In this document: positions 8,776 to 18,345 of the stretch, one piece after another
Numbering within the stretch: position 1 is the stretch's first letter
Layout of the letters: the number at the start of each line of letters is the position of its first letter
Assembly: GCA_949300485.1 (NCBI GenBank)
Contig: CASGEL010000008.1
Coordinates: 1 to 64,000 of the forward strand
DNA length: 64,000 nt
Direction of reading: 5' to 3'
Origin: an uncultured bacterium
GTDB taxonomy: Bacteria; Cyanobacteriota; Vampirovibrionia; Gastranaerophilales; Gastranaerophilaceae
Made by a program: the position numbers and the translations under genes
Notes under the pieces: model-generated
What the model was told of the DNA's origin: nothing
The model's database searches: none
The model's input: the letters and a program-made list of their open reading frames with translations, nothing else

Positions 8776-11700
8776 TTATTCATCATTCTTTTGCAATTCT
8801 TTTATTACTTTCTTTTGTTTTACCGAAGCTTCCGGGTTTTTAGAAGACTTATTCTTCGAAAACCAATTCTTAAAACTGAATTTTGATTTTTCTTTTACCT
8901 TTTTAGGTTGATCCTTTTTATCTTTCTTCCACCACCAGGTGAACTTTTTCTTTTTCGGCTTATCTGAAACTTGGATGTCGTCTGCTTCTATATCAGCTTT
9001 TTCTGTTCGAATTATTGGAGCTACATCCAACATTTCATTAACTTTTTCTACTTTCTCTTCCTGATTAATATTATCATTATCATTTACAGATGGATCATTC
9101 TGTTCTTGCTTAAGGTTTATCTGATTTATATCATCTTCGGATATAGCCTTATCTGACTTAGCTTTTTTCGAAAAAATCTTTTTATACCAAGGAGTCTTTT
9201 TCTGTTCCTGCTGAGTATCTGTATCATCTTCCGGCTCAGACCCAGAAGCTTTAATTTCATTACTTTCAGTTTGAATATCTGAAGCTTCTGAATATTCAGT
9301 TTGCTGTTCTTCAGCAACAGAAGTTGAAGTTTCTATAGATTTAGATTTCTCTCCATCTTCTATTTCAATTTTGTCGTTTTGTTCAGATTCGCCCAAGAAT
9401 GTTGATTGTACTATTGAACTTATAGACTTTTCAGCATCAGACATTGATTTAGAATCTTCGGAAGATGATATTGAATTTTCATCCGATCTTTCAACTTTTT
9501 CTTTTACATTTTCAGATATTTCAGAGGTTGCTACAGAAGCCTTATTGACATTATCTTCTTTATTTAATGTTTTTTCCTTCTTGAATAATGAAGTGAACCA
9601 ATTACCTTTTTCTGTTTTAACACTCTCATCTTTTGTATCCTGGCCTGAAATAACCTCTTGAATCTCATTCTTATCCTGCTCAATCTGAATCTCAGGTTGT
9701 TCGACACCTTGCTGTTCAACTACAGCTTTACCATCTTCCTCTGATTTAATTAAATCATCCTTTATAATATCCGTTTTATCATTATCACATAATTGATTTT
9801 GCTGAACATTTTTATCATCTTCTACTGCAGCAACCGATATATCCTTTTGCGTGTTTTCTTTTGCCAGAGGTTTAAGGCTTTTCTCAGTAACTAATGACGG
9901 AGTTAAAACTTTTGCTTCAGAAACCTGTTTTTCATTTGAAGATTTTACCGTATTCTGTTCAGATAACATATTATTAGAACGCATCCTTGCAGATGCAAAA
10001 TTATCTGTTACCTTATTCGGATTTTGGAATGTTGTATTTGATGAACCAATTTTCTTTTCGGCTTCTGTTATAAAATTACCGGGTTCATATAATACAACTT
10101 CATCACCATCAGGTAGTTGTGTTATTGTTTTTGAATCAGTATCAAAATCTTTTAAATTCACTTTTGCATGCTTTTCGACAATATTAGTATCAGACTTATT
10201 ATTTTTAATGACATCCGGAAGTTCTTTTTCAGATTCGATAACATTATCCTCAGAAGATTTTTCTACAGGTTCAACAACCTCAGAAGAAATTACATCTTTT
10301 GACTCAGAATCTACAGCCTGCTTAGAAGCAGAGATATCTTTTAGATCTTCTGTATTTCTGATTACAGGAGGGGCATCCGTTTGTTCAGTTTTAATATGGA
10401 CCTGAGATTTTTTTGAAGTATCAACTTCTTCCTCTGATTTTGTCACCAAAGAAGGTGCATTTTCAATTTGTTTATCAGAAATATTTTCTTCTTGTTTACT
10501 GTTGATTGTTTCTTTAGTATTTACATCATTAGTTTGAACCTTAACAGGAAGATCTTTCTTCAGTGAAGATCCAGCATTATTAACAACAGGAGTGTGAACA
10601 ATTTCAAAAGATTCCACAGACTTCTGTACTGGAGCCTCAATTATTATCGGTTCGGATTTATCTTCAACCATTTTATCATCATCTGAATCAGAATTTGTGT
10701 TTGCAACAACTTCTGTACTCTCATGTTGCTCAGGATCTGTATGTTCAGTGACATCTTTAGCCTCCGGCCTTAATACAGGAAGCTCTGTTTGATTTTGGAC
10801 AAGCTTATCCAAGTTATTGTCTTCTGATACCTGATTTTTTTGCATTTCATCAGAGGTAGCATCAATTATATCAGAACTGTTTTGATTAGTTTCCTCATCA
10901 GCTTGGGAGTTCACAAGAGAATGGGATGCAAGCATCAATGCAATAGAACTCTTATCACCAGCTAAAGTTTCTGCAGGATCAGTAGATTTTTTTAAGGTTT
11001 GATTTTCTTCTTCATTAATATTATTTGATGACTCATTTGTTAAAGAAGAATTATTATCTTCCTTAAGTAATTTTGATCCGTATTTTTTATATGCATAATT
11101 ATCTATTGTTGTTAATTTATAATTTGGATCTGTATATTCGAAAGTTAACCCTAAACTATCAAATGTAGTTCTTATATAATCATATTGATTCTCAACATCC
11201 TCAGCTGATATAACTAAATTTTTATCAAGCATACTTTGGATTTGAGTATCGTAAAACTTCTTATACTTGTTATAATCATCCAAAGAAACTGAACTGTCAG
11301 CTAAATTTTTTGTATATTGAGCCACAGTTTTTTCAATTTTAGACAAATTAGCTATTATAGGATTTTGTAATGCTTTTTGGAAATCTGCCTTCGCCCCAAA
11401 ACCTTTTTGATTCATTATTTGAGATTTCAAATAATATAAATAATTGTCCAGAGTTTTTTCTTTGGTAGATACCTTTTTAACATCTGCATTATATATGTCA
11501 TTCATATTAATATGAATTTTTTCAATATCTTCTAATGCATCATCAAAATACCCCTGCTTATATTCTGCTAATGCACGCAAATATAATACAGAATTATAAT
11601 TTGAAACATGCCTGTATAATAACCTTGTTGCACCATCGATTACAGAAGAATAATCGCCTAAAATATATTGAGCTATCAACTTATAATATTTGCTGTTATA

Positions 11701-12786
11701 ATCATTAGGCTTATACTTTATTGCCGTATTAAAATTTTCTATAGCTAAATCATAATCTCCTAATTGAAGATAATTTAAACCTGTATAGTAATAGTATATA
11801 TAACAATTAGGATTATATTTTAAAGCCTGTTTAAAGTAATCTATAGATTTATTTGCAGATTCAGGAGAAAAAGTTTTCTCTGCCTCCTGATAATAAATTT
11901 GCCCTAAACTGGCCAAAGATTCAAAATCCTGAGGATTATATTTTAAAGCCGTATCGAACGCAGCTTCCGCTTCCGGAATTTTATCCATTCCGGCTAAAGA
12001 TATCCCGGAAAGATAATATCCCATATAATATTCGGGATAATTTGAAGTAACATATTGAGCCTTATAAATTGCTTCATTATAATGACCCTTTTCTATATCA
12101 TCAATAGCACCATATATATATTTATCAACCCCTTGAGGATCTAATGGTTTGCCGTACTTTTGCGGACAATTTATTTTAGCTATATCTTCCTTCTTAGGTT
12201 TAGGAAGATAAATATGCGAATTATACTCTACAGCCTTTTGATACGAAGATTCATATGTCATACTATTCAAAGCTTTTTGAGCATACATTAATCGTCCGTA
12301 CAAATTTCCAAGCTCTGGATTTTGGTACTGCTCATCTTTATCTGCACCTAAAACTAAAGCTCCCAGGACTTTTGTTCCGGTATAAAACTTATCATCTGAA
12401 GCTTTTAATTCAATCGCTTTTTGATAGTCTAATTTTGCATTCTTATACTGACGGAGAGCATAATAAGAATCACCACGCAGCTTATATGCTTCATATTTCT
12501 TAGGTTTAGAATTTATATACGCACTTAATACCGAAATAGCGGATTTATAATCTTTTTTAGACATCAGATCCGCAGCACTATCCAGAGTATCTTTATTAAC
12601 TTTTATTTCAGAATCCTCAGATACAACTTCTTGTTGACCACTTTGTTCAGATACCTTCTGAACAGGCTTAAGGTCTTTATCATTTTTGGTTTCATTTGCA
12701 ACCGCATTATTAATAGATATACTGCATACCCCTAATAGCATTAACATTATATACACGCATATTTTCTTCTTATTATTCATACTCAC
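8776..12786 (-). CDS. very large exported TPR protein with acidic low-complexity tail
   Basis: 1336 residues. Residues 1-31 form a signal peptide or N-terminal anchor (MSMNNKKKICVYIMLMLLG then small residues). Residues about 65-480 carry at least eight TPR units (e.g. YKAYKLRGDSYYALRQYKNA-like, LGDYDLAIENFNTAIKYKPN). Residues about 560-1200 are disordered, rich in Ser/Glu/Asp/Lys. The last 260 residues contain four short aromatic-basic motifs: NWFTSLFKKEK, TPWYKKIFSKK, FTWWWKKDKK and FKNWFSKNK. TPRs act as scaffolds; the tail motifs might bind membrane or peptidoglycan, but that is inference. Not recognised as a named protein. It is a single gene with its own convergent terminator. Confidence 0.85.
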   Translation of the reverse strand: MSMNNKKKICVYIMLMLLGVCSISINNAVANETKNDKDLKPVQKVSEQSGQQEVVSEDSEIKVNKDTLDSAADLMSKKDYKSAISVLSAYINSKPKKYEAYKLRGDSYYALRQYKNAKLDYQKAIELKASDDKFYTGTKVLGALVLGADKDEQYQNPELGNLYGRLMYAQKALNSMTYESSYQKAVEYNSHIYLPKPKKEDIAKINCPQKYGKPLDPQGVDKYIYGAIDDIEKGHYNEAIYKAQYVTSNYPEYYMGYYLSGISLAGMDKIPEAEAAFDTALKYNPQDFESLASLGQIYYQEAEKTFSPESANKSIDYFKQALKYNPNCYIYYYYTGLNYLQLGDYDLAIENFNTAIKYKPNDYNSKYYKLIAQYILGDYSSVIDGATRLLYRHVSNYNSVLYLRALAEYKQGYFDDALEDIEKIHINMNDIYNADVKKVSTKEKTLDNYLYYLKSQIMNQKGFGAKADFQKALQNPIIANLSKIEKTVAQYTKNLADSSVSLDDYNKYKKFYDTQIQSMLDKNLVISAEDVENQYDYIRTTFDSLGLTFEYTDPNYKLTTIDNYAYKKYGSKLLKEDNNSSLTNESSNNINEEENQTLKKSTDPAETLAGDKSSIALMLASHSLVNSQADEETNQNSSDIIDATSDEMQKNQVSEDNNLDKLVQNQTELPVLRPEAKDVTEHTDPEQHESTEVVANTNSDSDDDKMVEDKSEPIIIEAPVQKSVESFEIVHTPVVNNAGSSLKKDLPVKVQTNDVNTKETINSKQEENISDKQIENAPSLVTKSEEEVDTSKKSQVHIKTEQTDAPPVIRNTEDLKDISASKQAVDSESKDVISSEVVEPVEKSSEDNVIESEKELPDVIKNNKSDTNIVEKHAKVNLKDFDTDSKTITQLPDGDEVVLYEPGNFITEAEKKIGSSNTTFQNPNKVTDNFASARMRSNNMLSEQNTVKSSNEKQVSEAKVLTPSLVTEKSLKPLAKENTQKDISVAAVEDDKNVQQNQLCDNDKTDIIKDDLIKSEEDGKAVVEQQGVEQPEIQIEQDKNEIQEVISGQDTKDESVKTEKGNWFTSLFKKEKTLNKEDNVNKASVATSEISENVKEKVERSDENSISSSEDSKSMSDAEKSISSIVQSTFLGESEQNDKIEIEDGEKSKSIETSTSVAEEQQTEYSEASDIQTESNEIKASGSEPEDDTDTQQEQKKTPWYKKIFSKKAKSDKAISEDDINQINLKQEQNDPSVNDNDNINQEEKVEKVNEMLDVAPIIRTEKADIEADDIQVSDKPKKKKFTWWWKKDKKDQPKKVKEKSKFSFKNWFSKNKSSKNPEASVKQKKVIKELQKNDE

Positions 12787-12877
12787 CCCATAATCATACG
12801 TCCTTAATCAATCATACCAGTATTATACTATAGAAATCCAAATAAATGAAGACATTTGAAGAAATTTATATTTTAAA

Positions 12878-12883
12878 TATAAT
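12878..12883 (+). promoter_or_regulatory. -10 box of tag, leaderless start
   Basis: A perfect TATAAT lies exactly 6 nt before the tag ATG and there is no Shine-Dalgarno. Transcription starting 6-8 nt after the box would begin at the start codon, giving a leaderless mRNA. Confidence 0.55.
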
Positions 12884-12889
12884 ATAACT

Positions 12890-13432
12890 ATGAAAAGATG
12901 CTTTTGGGTTGATGAAAAATCTGAAATATATATAAAATATCATGACGAAGAATGGGGAGTTCCCAAACATGATGACCACGAACTTTTTGAACTGCTTATA
13001 CTTGAGTCCTTTCAAGCCGGATTATCATGGATTACAGTACTAAAAAAAAGAGAAGCGTTTAGAGTAGCTTTTGATAATTTCGATATAGATAAAATAATAA
13101 ATTATGATAATAAAAAAATTCACCAACTTATGCAAAACCCTGAAATAATACGGTGCAAAAATAAAATTTTAGCAGCAATTAATAACGCAAAAATATTTAA
13201 AGAAATACAAAAAGAATTTGGAAGTTTTTCAAAATATATATGGGGTTACACTGAAAATAAAGTTATAAAAAATACTTCAGGGATTATCCCGGCATCAACT
13301 CCATTATCTGATAAAATTTCTAAAGACCTTAAAAAGAGAGGTATGAAATATGTTGGCTCAGTTATAATATACTCTTACCTCCAAGCTATCGGAATTTTTG
13401 ATGACCACGATATACAATGTTTTAAATATTAA
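12890..13432 (+). CDS. tag: DNA-3-methyladenine glycosylase I
   Basis: 180 residues, the usual length of Tag. It removes 3-methyladenine from alkylated DNA in base-excision repair. Visible signatures: opening CFWVDEKSEIYIKYHDEEWGVP (Cys4 and the YHDEEWG block), FQAGLSWITVLKKREAFRVAFDNFD with the catalytic-site Glu and Trp, and the C-terminal DDHDIQCF, which with Cys4 and an N-terminal His supplies the structural zinc site. Probably translated from a leaderless message. Stand-alone gene between the TPR protein and two membrane-protein genes. Confidence 0.93.
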   Translation: MKRCFWVDEKSEIYIKYHDEEWGVPKHDDHELFELLILESFQAGLSWITVLKKREAFRVAFDNFDIDKIINYDNKKIHQLMQNPEIIRCKNKILAAINNAKIFKEIQKEFGSFSKYIWGYTENKVIKNTSGIIPASTPLSDKISKDLKKRGMKYVGSVIIYSYLQAIGIFDDHDIQCFKY

Positions 13433-13575
13433 AATTAAACGATTTATTAATTTAAAAAATTTTGTAAATTTTTATAATATTTATAGCAAATTATTTTTTC
13501 CTTTGATTTAAAATAAATGATGATAGAAAATACATTAGTAGTAAATATAAATTTTTAAATTCGGCGGATAAATAA

Positions 13576-14118
13576 ATGACATTAACCAATGTAATAAAAA
13601 AAGCTTGCGAATCTATCGGAAAAGATAACAATCCTGCTTACGTAGTTGTTGCAATAGCTACTGCCAAAGGGATTTTCAGACCTTTATTTACTATGATGGA
13701 CAAAAAAGAATCCCCGGAAACCAAAAAATATACAGCACTAAGAGAAGGCTTAACCGAAGTTATTGCAATCCCAACATATCTTGCATGTGGAGCTCTTGCA
13801 GGTAAAGGAGCCGCATTAATTAAAGATCCTGAAAAAGCAAAAATGGCAAAACACAATTTAAGATTTGTCGGGGTATGCGCAGCTGCCCTTATTGCCATTC
13901 CGGGATTATGCTCACTTGTAATAAAGCCATTTACTGATATGATATTTCACAAAAAAGATCAAAAAAATGAACCGGCAAGACTTGACGTAACCTCGAAGTC
14001 TCCTGAAATAGAAAAAACTACGCAAGTTGAAAATTTAAACCAAAAGCCGATGGTAAATACAAGTATATATACATACAACATTGCATCTTTTACAAATAAC
14101 AGAATGAGGGTAGGTTAA
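13576..14118 (+). CDS. unassigned membrane protein, RPxF family member A
   Basis: 180 residues, not matched to a named family. It has a segment FRPLFTMMDKKESPETKKYTALREGLTE (about residues 35-62), then two hydrophobic helices (about 65-85 and 98-120) and a polar tail ending NNRMRVG. The next gene shares the same plan and the R-P-x-F...D-K...T-K-K-x-x-A-x-x-E pattern, so the two are paralogues; a looser match is the protein at 61272. Weak ribosome site (GGCGGAT). Followed after 1 nt by its paralogue, so probably co-transcribed. Function unknown; inner-membrane location inferred. Confidence 0.75.
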   Translation: MTLTNVIKKACESIGKDNNPAYVVVAIATAKGIFRPLFTMMDKKESPETKKYTALREGLTEVIAIPTYLACGALAGKGAALIKDPEKAKMAKHNLRFVGVCAAALIAIPGLCSLVIKPFTDMIFHKKDQKNEPARLDVTSKSPEIEKTTQVENLNQKPMVNTSIYTYNIASFTNNRMRVG

Positions 14119-14119
14119 T

Positions 14120-14695
14120 ATGATAGGCGGAATTCAAAATTTAATATCAAATCCTACATTATACAATATGACCCAAAGTACTGTTACTCAGGTTACAACT
14201 GAAACTTGTTTAAAAGCTATCGGACGTCCTGCATTTATTTTAGGAGATAAACAGATAGATTCTCAGACTAAGAAATTCTCCGCAACAAAAGAACTTTTAT
14301 ACCAATTAACCTGCCTTGGTATATATCTTTCAATGATTCATCAATTTAAAAGAGCCTCTTTTTCTATAGGTAGAAAATTATTTAAAAATGAATCTGTATT
14401 CAAAGCATTTAAACATCCTGGAGAGTTCATGGAATACTACAAAATGGATGAAGTTGCAAAAGCTAAAAAACTGGATGAAATAAACAAAAATCTACAATCC
14501 GGTGATAAATTTGTCAAAGAAAATTTAAATATCAATTTGGGGAAAGGTATTATTGAAACAAGTTCAATTGTGGGAACTGTTCTAGGATTGGCTATATTAG
14601 CTCCGATTGTTTCTCATCCGCTTATCCACCCAATACTTAAAGTTATGGGACTTGATGAACATAAAGGAAATGAAAAGAAAGCGGACAAAGCTTAA
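14120..14695 (+). CDS. unassigned membrane protein, RPxF family member B
   Basis: 191 residues. The first half carries GRPAFILGDKQIDSQTKKFSATKELLYQLTCLGIYLSM (residues about 35-72), aligned with the preceding protein's RPLF...DKK...ETKKYTALREGLTEVIAIPTYL. A second hydrophobic stretch near the C-terminus (SSIVGTVLGLAILAPIVSHPLIHPI) ends in a charged tail. The start is 1 nt after the previous stop, with AGGGTAGG upstream as ribosome site. Its stop overlaps the convergent hydE stop. No enzymatic motif; function unknown. Confidence 0.75.
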   Translation: MIGGIQNLISNPTLYNMTQSTVTQVTTETCLKAIGRPAFILGDKQIDSQTKKFSATKELLYQLTCLGIYLSMIHQFKRASFSIGRKLFKNESVFKAFKHPGEFMEYYKMDEVAKAKKLDEINKNLQSGDKFVKENLNINLGKGIIETSSIVGTVLGLAILAPIVSHPLIHPILKVMGLDEHKGNEKKADKA

Positions 14696-15714
14696 TTCTT
14701 AAGATTTCGAAAACCTTTATTTGATGAAATTTCCCGACCTATACAATGAAGCTTTTCTTCAATTTCAGATATTATACCTGACTTTGAAGCATTAATCCCA
14801 GATTTTTCAGGATATATTTCATATTTTGAAGCATACTCTTCTCCCGATAAATTCGGCATAAAAACATTAGCACCGCTCTTAAGTGCGATTAACCGTCCAT
14901 TTGGACTTATAGTCTCCATAGCAGTAGTTGCAGGAATATTTATATCAGGTAATAATAACCTTGTTATCGCCATAACCTTCAGTGCTAAATCAAAGCTTCC
15001 ACTTTGACAATCCTTTAACGGTGTCTGCGAATGAGGTAAAAATGGTCCAACTCCAACCATATCCGAATCTAAGGATTTAAAAAATAAAATATCATCAGCT
15101 AATGATTCAATAGTCTGAGCTGGCAAGCCTATTAAACATCCTGTACCTGTCTCATAACCAAGACGTTTTAAATCATATAAACACCTCAATCTGTTATCAA
15201 AATCCATATTAGGATGAAGATTTTTATATAAAGATCTGTCAGTTGTTTCAATTCTCAAAAGATAACGATCAGCTCCGGCATCTTTAAAGGCTTTATAATC
15301 TTCAAAAGATCTTTCACCAATGCTCAAAGTCACAGCAACATCAAACTTCTTAATCTCCTTGATAATATTACACATTATATCTTTGGTATAAAAAGCATCC
15401 TCTCCGCCCTGCAAAACTATTGTTCTAAAACCTGATTTACTACCTTTTTTGGCCAGAGAAATAATCTCTTCCGGACTCATTCGATAGCGAGAAACTTCTT
15501 TATTTTCGACTCTTATACCACAATATTTACAAGTACATCTACAAATATTTGTAAATTCTATCAATCCTCTTAAATGCACTGCATTCCCAACATATTTTTG
15601 ACGAACTTTATCAGCCGCAGCAAATAATGATTGTCCGTCAGAATTTAGCAGAATAATAATCTCTTCTTTAGTTAAATTGTGAGTTTCTATTGCTTTGTTT
15701 AAAATATATTCCAT
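14692..15714 (-). CDS. hydE: [FeFe]-hydrogenase maturase HydE-like radical SAM enzyme
   Basis: 340 residues, the usual HydE length. HydE works with HydF and HydG to build the diiron subcluster of [FeFe] hydrogenase. The radical SAM motif is CRCTCKYC (CxxxCxxC with an additional Cys) in VHLRGLIEFTNICRCTCKYCGIR, which is typical of HydE. Other HydE hallmarks: IVLQGGEDAF, TGTGCLIGLPAQT and GVGPFLPHSQTPL, plus a BATS-like C-terminal part. BioB and PylB are relatives, but these blocks fit HydE better. No hydF, hydG or hydrogenase gene is nearby. Convergent, overlapping by 4 nt with the preceding gene. Confidence 0.85.
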   Translation of the reverse strand: MEYILNKAIETHNLTKEEIIILLNSDGQSLFAAADKVRQKYVGNAVHLRGLIEFTNICRCTCKYCGIRVENKEVSRYRMSPEEIISLAKKGSKSGFRTIVLQGGEDAFYTKDIMCNIIKEIKKFDVAVTLSIGERSFEDYKAFKDAGADRYLLRIETTDRSLYKNLHPNMDFDNRLRCLYDLKRLGYETGTGCLIGLPAQTIESLADDILFFKSLDSDMVGVGPFLPHSQTPLKDCQSGSFDLALKVMAITRLLLPDINIPATTAMETISPNGRLIALKSGANVFMPNLSGEEYASKYEIYPEKSGINASKSGIISEIEEKLHCIGREISSNKGFRNLKN

Positions 15715-15731
15715 AATTTACCTAAAATAAA

Positions 15732-15753
15732 GGCAAGGCTTTAAATCCTTGCC
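15732..15753 (-). terminator. intrinsic terminator after the acyl ligase gene
   Basis: GGCAAGG / CCTTGCC with an 8-nt loop, followed on the minus strand by TTTATTTT. It separates the ligase gene from hydE. Confidence 0.7.
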
Positions 15754-15776
15754 CTCATATTATATAATTTTAAAGA

Positions 15777-17450
15777 TTAATAACAAGCCATTGTTTCATC
15801 TTTTACAACATTACGTTTTACTTTACGTGTTGCAGTCCTTGGCAGAGGCTCTTTTCTGACAACAATATTAACAGGACGTTTGTATGGTGCCAACTGAACA
15901 GAAAGATTTTTAACTTCATGAACTATAAATGCCTGAAGCTCATCCTCATTTGGATATTTTTTCAAAACGTCTTCTGTTGGAACAATAACAGTCATTATCT
16001 CTTCTGTACCGTCTTTTGCTCCAGAAGTTCTAATTGCACCAAATACACAAATCTCTGCAAAATTAGGATTTTGCTCTAAAACTGCCTCAACTTCTTCCGG
16101 AAAGACTTTTTTACCACCTGATAGAACAATCATATTCTTAATACGCCCTGTAATATACAATCTGTTATCAGAACCAAATTCGGCTATATCACCAGTATGC
16201 AGCCACCCATCCGGCTCTAAAACTTCTGCCGTTTTTTCAGGATTATTATAATAGCCTTTCATAACTGATGGTCCTTTTACTAACAGTTCTCCGGTTTCAG
16301 AATCAATCTTCGCATCATAAGAATCTAAAACCAAACCTACTGATAATAATTTTCTGTCATCACCCCTGTCTACTGAAATAATAGGACTTGTTTCTGACAA
16401 ACCATAGCACTGGAAGACTTTTATACCAATTCTTTCAAAAAACTCGCCTACACTGGGATCCAATGGAGCACCACCTGAAATAAATCCATAGAAATTTCCG
16501 CCGAATTTAGCAAGAATACTTCTAAATAACTGACGTCTTATTGAATAATCAGTAATATATTCAGCTGCGGCATAGGATTTTTCAAACAACAATTTTTCTT
16601 CCGCAGGAAGTGCATTTATATCAGCTTCTATTGTATTTTTCAATAATTTCATAAATGCAGGTACAACAATCATAAAATCAATTTTCTTTTCTCTCATGTC
16701 ACCTAATACATCTTTAGGTTTCAAACTCTGAGGATAAAATATTGAAGAACCGCGATTTAAAAATGTTGAAAAACCAACGGTTAATTCAAATAAATGATTC
16801 ATAGGCAAAATAGAAAGTAAATTAACATTTTCATGCGGAAGTATATCAGGTAAAACCTTTGCCATCCCCCAAACCTGAGATGTCATATTACCAAAAGTTG
16901 TCTGAACACCTTTTGGAGCTCCGGTTGTCCCTGAAGTATAAATAATTAAAGCTGTATCTCTTAATGATCTGTGACGCCATTTGCATTCTCGACCTGAAGG
17001 TAAACTGTATAAACTAGGATACTTAGATTCGTATCTTGGTTCATCCATTATAATAATATGCTTAATAGATGGAATTCTTTTCTGCAGTTCTAAGGCTTTT
17101 TCCAGATTTGCCTGAGAAACAGCAAATACCGTAGGTTGGCAGCTTGTCAAAATAGATTCCAATTCGTATATAGTTAATTTATTATCCAGAGGAACAGTTA
17201 CCATTCCAGAAATGACTGCCGCAAAAAGACAAGCACCAATTTCAGGCATTGATTCAGATAATATTGCCATTTTTTCGCCTTTTTGTATCTGCAAATCTGT
17301 TATTAAATAACTTGCAAACTGTTTTGTTAATAGGCTTAAACCTTTATATGTAAGTTCTTTCCAGCCATATTTATTTCTTTTACCAAGAGCAATTCTTTCT
17401 CCATATAATTTTGTGTTTTTATCTAAAAGCGATAAAATATTCTCTTTCAT
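15777..17450 (-). CDS. AMP-forming long-chain acyl-CoA/acyl-ACP ligase
   Basis: About 557 residues of the ANL (AMP-binding) superfamily, which activates a fatty acid with ATP and transfers it to CoA or ACP. Motifs: LIIYTSGTTGAPKGVQ (P-loop), YGLSETSP (A5), GWLHTGDIAEFG (A7), YITGRIKNMIVLSGGKKVFPEEVE (A8 hinge), and the catalytic C-terminal Lys in PRTATRKVKR. The ATG at 17450 (MKENILS) is preferred: GGGGAG lies about 10 nt before it but too close to the ATG at 17459. It follows an acyl-ACP thioesterase by about 70 nt; together they can release and re-activate fatty acids, or recycle membrane-derived ones. Substrate chain length is unknown. Confidence 0.88.
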   Translation of the reverse strand: MKENILSLLDKNTKLYGERIALGKRNKYGWKELTYKGLSLLTKQFASYLITDLQIQKGEKMAILSESMPEIGACLFAAVISGMVTVPLDNKLTIYELESILTSCQPTVFAVSQANLEKALELQKRIPSIKHIIIMDEPRYESKYPSLYSLPSGRECKWRHRSLRDTALIIYTSGTTGAPKGVQTTFGNMTSQVWGMAKVLPDILPHENVNLLSILPMNHLFELTVGFSTFLNRGSSIFYPQSLKPKDVLGDMREKKIDFMIVVPAFMKLLKNTIEADINALPAEEKLLFEKSYAAAEYITDYSIRRQLFRSILAKFGGNFYGFISGGAPLDPSVGEFFERIGIKVFQCYGLSETSPIISVDRGDDRKLLSVGLVLDSYDAKIDSETGELLVKGPSVMKGYYNNPEKTAEVLEPDGWLHTGDIAEFGSDNRLYITGRIKNMIVLSGGKKVFPEEVEAVLEQNPNFAEICVFGAIRTSGAKDGTEEIMTVIVPTEDVLKKYPNEDELQAFIVHEVKNLSVQLAPYKRPVNIVVRKEPLPRTATRKVKRNVVKDETMACY

Positions 17451-17521
17451 ACAATTCATTCTCCCCTGATAGTAACATTTTACATCCTTGGTGCTATTGT
17501 ATCATAAATATCACCAATTGA

Positions 17522-18298
17522 CTAGAGGGTTGTATACTCAGCTTTAATCAAGCATAATTCCTCTCCTGAAGCTGCATTTTTAATTATATGCTCAGTAATT
17601 AAATTTTCTTTGTCATACCTGACCTGCGAAATGATATCGTCACCATATTTTACTTCATGCTTAAAATATATATCCATATTTTTCAACTTATGTGACACTC
17701 TAAAATCATAATCCAAAACTTCCATCGCCCAGGTTATATATACCGTATTATTTACATGATTATTAAAATCTAAATCATCATATCTTACATGAAACATCTT
17801 CTCTGCATCAACTGAATCTATAGATTTGAGTTTTCTTAATTGCAAATCGTCTTCCCTTGGGGTAAAACTAAAAAATTCCGAATATTCCTGTTTTAGATTT
17901 ATCACAGATTTTGAGTTCAAATCAACAATAAACCAAGAACTCGTAGCCCTCATTAAACGGTTTCCAGTTTTATCATCAAACAGTTCAAAATCACGATATG
18001 CATGCATCCTGTTACAGCCTCGATTTTCAGTTTGAATTTTAATTTTCTCAACATTAACAGGATATTCATCAAATTCAACCCTGTATCTAATCAAAAACCA
18101 ACCTCTACCCCTTTTATATAATTCATCCCAACAATACTGATGTCCAAGTCTATCAATAGATTTTGCAGCTATATCTTGCATATAATTAAATATTACTGCA
18201 GGTTTTATGGCATGAAGCCTATCCGTTTCAGATATTGAAACAGGATAAATTAATTCCATTGTATATTTTTCAGATGCTTTATCTACTGTTATTGACAT
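17522..18298 (-). CDS. acyl-ACP thioesterase (FatA/FatB-like)
   Basis: 258 residues with a double hot-dog fold. It hydrolyses acyl-ACP to free fatty acid, ending fatty-acid synthesis. The N-terminal hot dog starts at about residue 12 (YPVSISETDRLHAIKPAVIFNYMQDIAAKSIDRLG); the catalytic Asp/Asn/His region is in the second hot dog, YDDLDFNNHVNNTVYITWAMEVLD (about residues 173-196). Length and layout match bacterial acyl-ACP thioesterases. AGGAGA precedes the ATG. Upstream of, and probably co-transcribed with, the acyl ligase. Confidence 0.88.
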   Translation of the reverse strand: MSITVDKASEKYTMELIYPVSISETDRLHAIKPAVIFNYMQDIAAKSIDRLGHQYCWDELYKRGRGWFLIRYRVEFDEYPVNVEKIKIQTENRGCNRMHAYRDFELFDDKTGNRLMRATSSWFIVDLNSKSVINLKQEYSEFFSFTPREDDLQLRKLKSIDSVDAEKMFHVRYDDLDFNNHVNNTVYITWAMEVLDYDFRVSHKLKNMDIYFKHEVKYGDDIISQVRYDKENLITEHIIKNAASGEELCLIKAEYTTL

Positions 18299-18345
18299 AT
18301 AAAATATTCTCCTATATTTAAAAATTTATTATCCAAATATCCGGA

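Noticed and set aside
9371-10405. Long plus-strand open frames opposite the large TPR gene
   Set aside because: They are antisense to Ser/Glu-rich codons of a certain gene, have no ribosome site and biased composition; shadows of the real frame.
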